In this document: piece by piece, positions 42,113-47,150 of the stretch
Layout of the letters: every line of letters starts with the position of its first letter
Numbering within the stretch: the stretch's first letter is position 1
DNA from: Chara braunii
Lineage: Eukaryota; Streptophyta; Charophyceae; Charales; Characeae
DNA: 47,150 bases
NCBI GenBank assembly: GCA_003427395.1
Contig: BFEA01000079.1
Location: forward strand, 500,417-547,566
Reading direction: 5' to 3'
The notes under the pieces: model-generated
Seen by the model: the letters and a program-made list of their open reading frames with translations, nothing else
The model's database searches: none
What the model was told of the DNA's origin: nothing
Position numbers and translations under genes: made by a program

Positions 42113-43700
42113 TAATGAAAAAGGCCTAGGGAATTGCTGCCCCCTAGGGAATTGCTGCCCAAGGGGCAGCATTTCTTGAAAGAAAAAAACCTTATGGGTC
42201 TTTTTCTTGATTTTTTCAAGTTTCGGCCTCTTTTGAGTAGGACGGAGCATTTTTTCATATGGCGGCACATTTTCAACCTTGGATCTGGATGAGATCCAAG
42301 GCCAGCAATAATCCGAGCTACCCCCTAGTAGCTCTTGCTTCAATTTTGAGCCCCTAAGTCCGGTTTTTCAATTTTTGTTGCATCTGGCTCTCTTTTTGGG
42401 CCAAATGCACAGTTTTGGCATTTTCTTTCTTTTGTTTCTTTCCATTTTGAACTGCCACCTCATTCCGGAGCTAGCCGTTTTGAGTTGGCCCTCAAAAAAC
42501 GGCTAGTTCCTCTCTACCATCAGATCTGATCTCAGATCCGTGGCCCAAAAGAAAACCGGTCACTTCCTTTTTGCATTTTCTTTCATTTTCAGCTTTTTAA
42601 TTCAGAGTTTATTGAGATATGGCCCTAAGGGTTATATCTCTGCAATCCGGATTGCCCTCCCTCATTCTAGGAGGGATGAGGTCAAAATTGGGACCTGCCA
42701 GTCCCTACTGCGTAGGTCCCAATAGGCCGGCACATTCTCCTCCACTCTTTTCTCCCCTTTTGTCTCATTCTCCCTCATTTTTCTCTCATTTTTTTTTTTT
42801 TTTCTTTTATTTCTGTTGTGACAAGTGTCAAACTGTTGTGCACCCTCTTTCTAGGCCCAAGGGCCTCATTCAAGGCCAGGTTCATGGCTGTTACATGGCC
42901 CGTACATCTCGGATTCCAATAATGGCACCCCCATGCTCCTAGGGGGCTCCATTTTGCTCCCGTTTGCCCAATTTTGAGCCCCTTTTGCTCCGATTTTCTA
43001 AGGGCAACCTTTTTCTCATATTGAGTCTCTCAAGACTCTATTTTCTTATGCCTTGCTAGTCTGAGATATCCCGGACTGCTGGGCAGCCTTCCCAACATCC
43101 TTATTTCACTTTTCTTTCTCTCATGGCTCTCCCACTTGCTCCCACTGCACTAGTGGTGCTAATATTTTCCACCGTCTAGATCCTCGATCTCGACGGTGCC
43201 GCTTGCTTGCACAATTATTCCTTGTATTTGCTCATGGTTCTCTTGGAAAATCCCAAGTCCCCGCCATTTTCCTACATGCTAGTTCCATTTCTTTGTCCCG
43301 CCGGCGGTTCCGCCGGCGCGTGTCCCGTTTTCCGTCTTTTATTATTTGGACCTATTTGGTCCCCGACAACATTCCGGACAGTGTCCCATTTTTATTTTTT
43401 GGGGGCCTATTACCCTTGGTGGTCCCATCATTTCTCCATGTGTGCCAATTTTTCTAGGCCGTGAGATGGTTGCCGTTTACCGTCTTTACTTGCCCCTTGC
43501 CAAAATTGCTACTTTCTAGCCTTCCGGGTTTGCCGTAGTCCATTCCCCTTTGGCCTTGGCATCCCCATGCAGTCCGTAATTTCTCGGACTGCAGTCATGG
43601 TTGTTTTCTATACCCACAGCCCCACAGCTTGCCCCATGTAAAAAGAAAATAAAGCGTTCAATTTTCTAGTGCATCCGGGCTCAATATTGGCTCCGTATGC
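42113..43700. repeat. Palindrome-rich pyrimidine region, copy 1
   Basis: About 42685-43320 is a diverged copy of 44100-44700 (shared GGGACCTGCCAG, CAAGTGTCAA, CTCCGATTTTCT, GATGCTAATATT-like words). Strong hairpins include CCTTGGATCT 42277-42286 with AGATCCAAGG 42292-42301, ATTGGGACCT 42687-42696 with AGGTCCCAAT 42714-42723, GCCGGCGG 43300-43307 with CCGCCGGC 43310-43317, and GCAGTCCG 43569-43576 with CGGACTGC 43585-43592. Open frames are CT-rich and unsupported. Confidence 0.65.
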
Positions 43701-44671
43701 ACCTAGAACATGTGTTTTCTCTCCCCCATGCAGTCCATTGCAACTCGGACTGCAATGGGGGTCAATTCCTTAGCCCCAATGCCCCACAACTAGCCCCTAC
43801 TCAAAAGAAAAAGAAACGGCCAATTCCCAAGTGCATCCGGCCTTTATTTTGGTTCCGGATGCTCCTAAAACATGTGTTTCTTCTCATGCATGTATTCCGT
43901 TTTATTCCGGTTGCAAGAGGCCTTGATTTTCTTTGATTTTCTCTTCAAAAATCAAAGAAAATCAAAGTCCTTTGTAACCGCCATATTCCAGAATGAATCT
44001 GGTCACGGATGAATCTCCCCAAGTGACCGTTTTTTACCGTTAAGGCCTTTTTCTCTTTTTTTTTTTTTCTTTTTTTTTCTTTTTTTTTCTCCTCCTTTCT
44101 TGGAGAGTAGGGACCTGCCAGGCCCTACTGACGGCCAACTCAGTCACTCCCTCTCACTCTTTTTGTCTTATTCTCCCCCATTTTTTTTTCTTTTCTCTCT
44201 TTTTTCTAGCATGTCAAGTGTCAAGTGGCCGTTAAGACCCTTTTCTAGCCTCTTCATCTTAGTTTTGGCCCTCCCTATACCTAAGGTGCAGTCCGTTATT
44301 TCTCGGACTGCAATAATGGCTTTCCCATGCCCATGGGAGCCTCCTTTTACTCCTACACTTCTCCCACAATTGTCCCTTCTACTCCGATTTTCTCCCGGAG
44401 GGCTATTTTTCACGTGGGGTCTTATTTGACTTTATTTTCTTAAGGGAGGCTGATCCGAGATTTTTCGGATTGCTCCTATGCCTCCCACTTCAGTTTTCTT
44501 TACTTTTCCTTTTCCTTTTGGTCTCCCCGCTTGTCACCACTAGTACTTGCACTAGTGATGCTAATATTCTTGGCGGTCAAGATGTCGATTTTGACGGTGC
44601 ACCTTGCATTTATTATTTTTCCCCCATGCGGTGCTGCCGTTTCTTCTTGGGACTTTCACATGTCCCCACCA
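43701..44671. repeat. Palindrome-rich pyrimidine region, further copies
   Basis: The region holds additional hairpins of the same families (GCAGTCC 43730-43736 with GGACTGC 43747-43753; GCATCCGG 43833-43840 with CCGGATGC 43855-43862; GCAGTCCG 44288-44295 with CGGACTGC 44304-44311; ATCCG 44453-44457 with CGGAT 44466-44470) and a diverged copy of 42685-43320. T-rich runs lie at 44050-44090 and 44180-44200. No gene is supported. Confidence 0.6.
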
Positions 44672-44775
44672 CTTGTCCCGTCGGTGGTCCCCGACAATTA
44701 GTCCCGTCAGTGGTCGCCGACACTTAGTCCCGCCGGTGGTCCCCGACACTTAGTCCCGTCGGCGGTCCCCGACAC
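44672..44775. repeat. Four 26-bp tandem repeats
   Basis: Units start at 44672, 44698, 44724 and 44750 with the pattern TTAGTCCCGTCGGTGGTCCC then CGACAC. Each unit holds a short GTCGG/CCGAC hairpin. The equivalent place in the other copy is the GCCGGCGG palindrome at 43300. Confidence 0.9.
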
Positions 44776-46047
44776 ATTTCACCCCGGACGCCATTATTTT
44801 TACTTAGTCCCACGTGGCCCCGGTTGTCTTTCCCCGAGATGTCCCATGCCCCTTGGGCGTCTTGTCGCCCCATAGCGACCCCTCTCCTTAGTCTTTCCTC
44901 GCGCCTCGTGCGTGCCGATCTCTTTGGTCGTGGGCCTCCGCTCCGAGGCTCCCGTAATTGGTTCCCATGTTGGCCCCTCATTTCCTGGTTTCCCGCGGCT
45001 TCTGGCCGCCCATCCCTCGACTTCCTCATTCCCTTATTGTTGTCGCGTTGTAATTGCTAGTTCAAAGGGCCCTTTGACCTTAGTCTTATCGCATTCCGAT
45101 GACCCTCCCAACCTCCTGCTATGTTCTATGTGCCCCTGTTCTTGCGCTCGCTTGCTTGCCGTTGCCAGTTCTTTCCTCCTGTGGTTCTCTCCTCAGGGCA
45201 TCACTCCCTTCTGCGGCCTAATCCTTTGTCTTTTCCCTCTTCTGCTTCCTCACTCCAGATTTCTCAGTTGTGCAAAAATTATTCGTATTCAATCTCTCGA
45301 GTGATGGGAAGTTATTCGGGACCCACCAGTCCCGACAACATGAATCAGGACAACCTGATGTGACACGTGTGTGGGGACTAAGTAGTTGATTAGTCTTGAT
45401 TGATCGATTAAAGTACACTAGTTAGCCCCCAAAATCACGAATTTGGCCTCGTTGCAGAAAATCAAAATTTTTTCCTTTCTCGCTACTTCTGTTGTGGAAA
45501 ATCACAATAGCGCAACATCTGAAATTTCCGTTTTTGTTTTTCTTCTGAAAATTCAAAATTTCATTGTTAGAAGATCCGAAATATTTTTTTTTGAAAATTT
45601 CAATTTCCTTTTGCAATTTTCCATTATTTAGAAATCCAGAATATTCTTTTCCGAAATTCACTTTTTTAAAACGGTACGGGAAATCCCTCTTGCAGTTATC
45701 ATTCTCCAATTGTGCGTACTCTCATCTGAGTAATTCCGAATATTTGTTGTATTTTATTTTTTTTTCGGAATTTTCATCGAACAATCATTTGCAGTCTGAA
45801 AGTTCGAAATTTTTCCTCAGGGTAATTTCGCACTTCAGGGGGAATTGGGAGGCCTACTGAACTTGCAAACGAGTATATTTTTTTTTTGCTGGATTTTTTT
45901 TTTGCAAAGTTCAAACTTTTCTTTTTTTTATTAGTGGCTTCTTACCTGGGCGTCCCACCCACCCCTCCCCACCTATGTTGTTGCCCCCTCTGGTCTTACC
46001 TTCTCTACCTGTCTCTGGGTACGCCCTGCGGCGACATTGGTGAGTTG
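44776..46047. other. No supported gene
   Basis: The first part is CT-rich with chance frames (plus 44912-45304, 130 codons, no motif). 45430-45930 is AT-rich with many GAAAATTTC-like self-complementary words and T-runs. I recognise no element boundaries here. Confidence 0.45.
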
Positions 46048-46113
46048 CCACGTCAGCAGACCACGTCAGGAGACCACGCCAGCAGGCCACGTTAGCAGGC
46101 CACGTCAGCCGAC
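46048..46113. repeat. Five 13-14-bp repeats with CCACGTCA-like core
   Basis: CCACGTCAGCAGA, CCACGTCAGGAGA, CCACGCCAGCAGG, CCACGTTAGCAGG and CCACGTCAGCCG follow each other. A sixth CCACGTCC appears at about 46121. The core CCACGTCA (reverse TGACGTGG) is a known type of bZIP binding site in plants and animals. It lies 60-130 bp upstream of the gag fragment, so it could be a promoter element of that retroelement. That role is inference. Confidence 0.7.
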
Positions 46114-46175
46114 AGCAGTGCCACGTCCGGAGGTCACATGCCTGGTATATGCTCTTATGCTCGCAACCAGTTGTC

Positions 46176-46980
46176 ATGGACCAGAAGTCCGAGGAAATGG
46201 ACGAGGCCTATCAGACCCGGATGCTGCTTTTGATTACCGAAGCCAAGCAACGGTCGGATGCAGTATGCCAGTAGTAGCCGCAGCAAAGAAGAAGGCAGAG
46301 GACGCCGAGAAGGCACGTCTGTTGGCAATTGAGCAACCACGCCAGCAAGACGAGGCAGCAGCAAAGGTTGCCGATGAAGAACGACTTCAACGACGCGAGA
46401 AAATATTCAGCGGAGAGCGAGCTTTGCTCACAATGGCAGCGGACTGGCGGGCCAAGGCTGAGAATGAGAAGTTGGAAGATAGTGCAAACAAGATCGCTCT
46501 ACTCCTCTTCCATCTCACGGACCTCCTGGCCATGTGCATTGCACAGTAGGAGGACATTCCCAACCTCGACGACGCGGTTCAGACACACAATCATGAGTTT
46601 GAGCAAGTCAACAGCTGCCTCCAGCAGCTGGAACAAACCGTCGCAGCCCCCGTTGCCAGCTCTTCCAATACCTTCGATCGCCTCAAGGCATTGGAGATTG
46701 ACGTCGGATCCCTCAAGGACGGCGTGCAGTTACAGCAAAACGCCACGCAACTGTTGGAGGAGTGGATTTGTACTGCCGCCACTTACTCGAAATCGGAACC
46801 GTGCGAGACAACTCCAAAGTTCGATGATCAGGAGATCTTCTGCGATTCGATGAAGACGGACCCAATTCCGTGGTTCTGCAAGTCCGAACTCAAGTTGCAG
46901 CTACACTACGTCAGCGAGCACAAGCATCACGCGTACTTCCTCCCTCTCGGGGGGGCGCGTGCCAAGCGTGGTTGGACACT
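46176..46980 (+). pseudogene. gag: Gypsy gag fragment, coiled-coil and capsid start, frameshifted
   Basis: ATG at 46176 opens DQKSEEMDEAYQTRMLLLIT for 32 codons. After a frameshift near 46262 the next frame reads AAAKKKAEDAEKARLLAIEQ and ERLQRREKIFSGERALL (coiled coil), crosses a TAG at 46547-46549, and continues with DAVQTHNHEFEQVNSCLQQL and FDRLKALEIDVGSLKDG to the capsid start KFDDQEIFCDSMKTDPIPWF and LKLQLHYVSEHKHHAY. A G-run at about 46950 shifts the frame again (ACQAWLDT in the new frame) and homology ends near 46980. I recall this gag type as abundant in Chara. There is no pol downstream in the window. Confidence 0.8.
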
Positions 46981-47113
46981 AGAGAGCGCATGCGTAATGG
47001 ATGGGGATGTTGATGCTACACAAAGTCAAGGCCTAAATAGCATTGTCGATTCGTCAAGTACCAAAAAAGGCGCATAAGACTGCCCATTTTTTCGGAGCGA
47101 AGGAAGAGGACGG

Positions 47114-47150
<37 letters not shown>
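47114..47150. other. Terminal run of 37 A
   Basis: The window ends in an uninterrupted A-run preceded by purine-rich AGGAAGAGGACGG. No AATAAA stands in the 30 bases upstream. It may be a contig-end homopolymer artefact or a retroposed poly(A) tail. Confidence 0.6.

Overview
This is a eukaryotic, gene-poor, repeat-dominated window. I find no intact host gene, no tRNA or rRNA gene, no CRISPR array and no prokaryotic operon. What can be recognised is the debris of several LTR retrotransposon families, tandem and foldback repeats, and a large ~80-bp satellite. The Ty3/gypsy gag and pol fragments (the CCHC gag/pol at 11.4-17.7 kb, the RT piece at 38.4 kb, the gag piece at 46.2-47.0 kb) look to me like the repeat-encoded proteins of the charophyte alga Chara braunii. 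That identification is recall and inference; I could not run a search. Two single N bases (24400 and 41521) show that the window is scaffolded draft sequence.

Layout. 1-7.57 kb: a 50-bp-arm foldback; two diverged direct copies (about 207-1570 and 5281-6830) of an element packed with hairpins that share a loop but differ in arm sequence; a degenerate ~180-bp repeat array (2340-2945); and one copy of a TGTCGAG-type LTR (2946-~4013). 7.57-27.11 kb: a large minus-strand gypsy-type element. Its left (3') LTR is 8177-11303, with TGTCG/CGACA ends, and a polypyrimidine block beside it serves as the PPT. A decayed pol (RT, RNase H, integrase), protease and CCHC gag run leftward from 17.7 to 11.4 kb. 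Upstream of gag lie extra ORFs, including three tandem paralogues, and then a 191-codon ORF on the opposite strand. The primer binding site matches the 3' end of tRNA-Asp, and the right (5') LTR is 22551-27112, broken by an N. The left LTR is followed outward by a second copy of the leader and PBS, as in a tandem LTR-leader-LTR rearrangement.

27.1-38.8 kb: another ~180-bp palindromic repeat array, 124-bp tandem repeats, a 0.6-kb direct repeat pair, an inverted repeat pair (31945-32300 / 38045-38405), a foldback array (32986-33425), a decayed minus-strand ORF (33560-34485) that resembles the 191-codon ORF, a second TGTCGAG-type LTR (36642-~37733) with a degenerate PBS, and a truncated gypsy RT. 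38.8-42.1 kb: about 40 monomers of an ~80-bp satellite in two subfamilies, one organised as dimers. 42.1-46.0 kb: pyrimidine-rich, palindrome-rich diverged repeats. 46.0-47.15 kb: short CCACGTCA-like repeats, a broken gypsy gag fragment, and a terminal run of 37 A.

The most interesting signals are (1) several unrelated repeat families whose hairpin arms change in both strands together while the loop stays conserved, and (2) the retroelement's extra coding region: a tandem array of three related ORFs upstream of gag, a paired DTxLFGxE module, and an opposite-strand ORF with a possible decayed relative elsewhere in the window.
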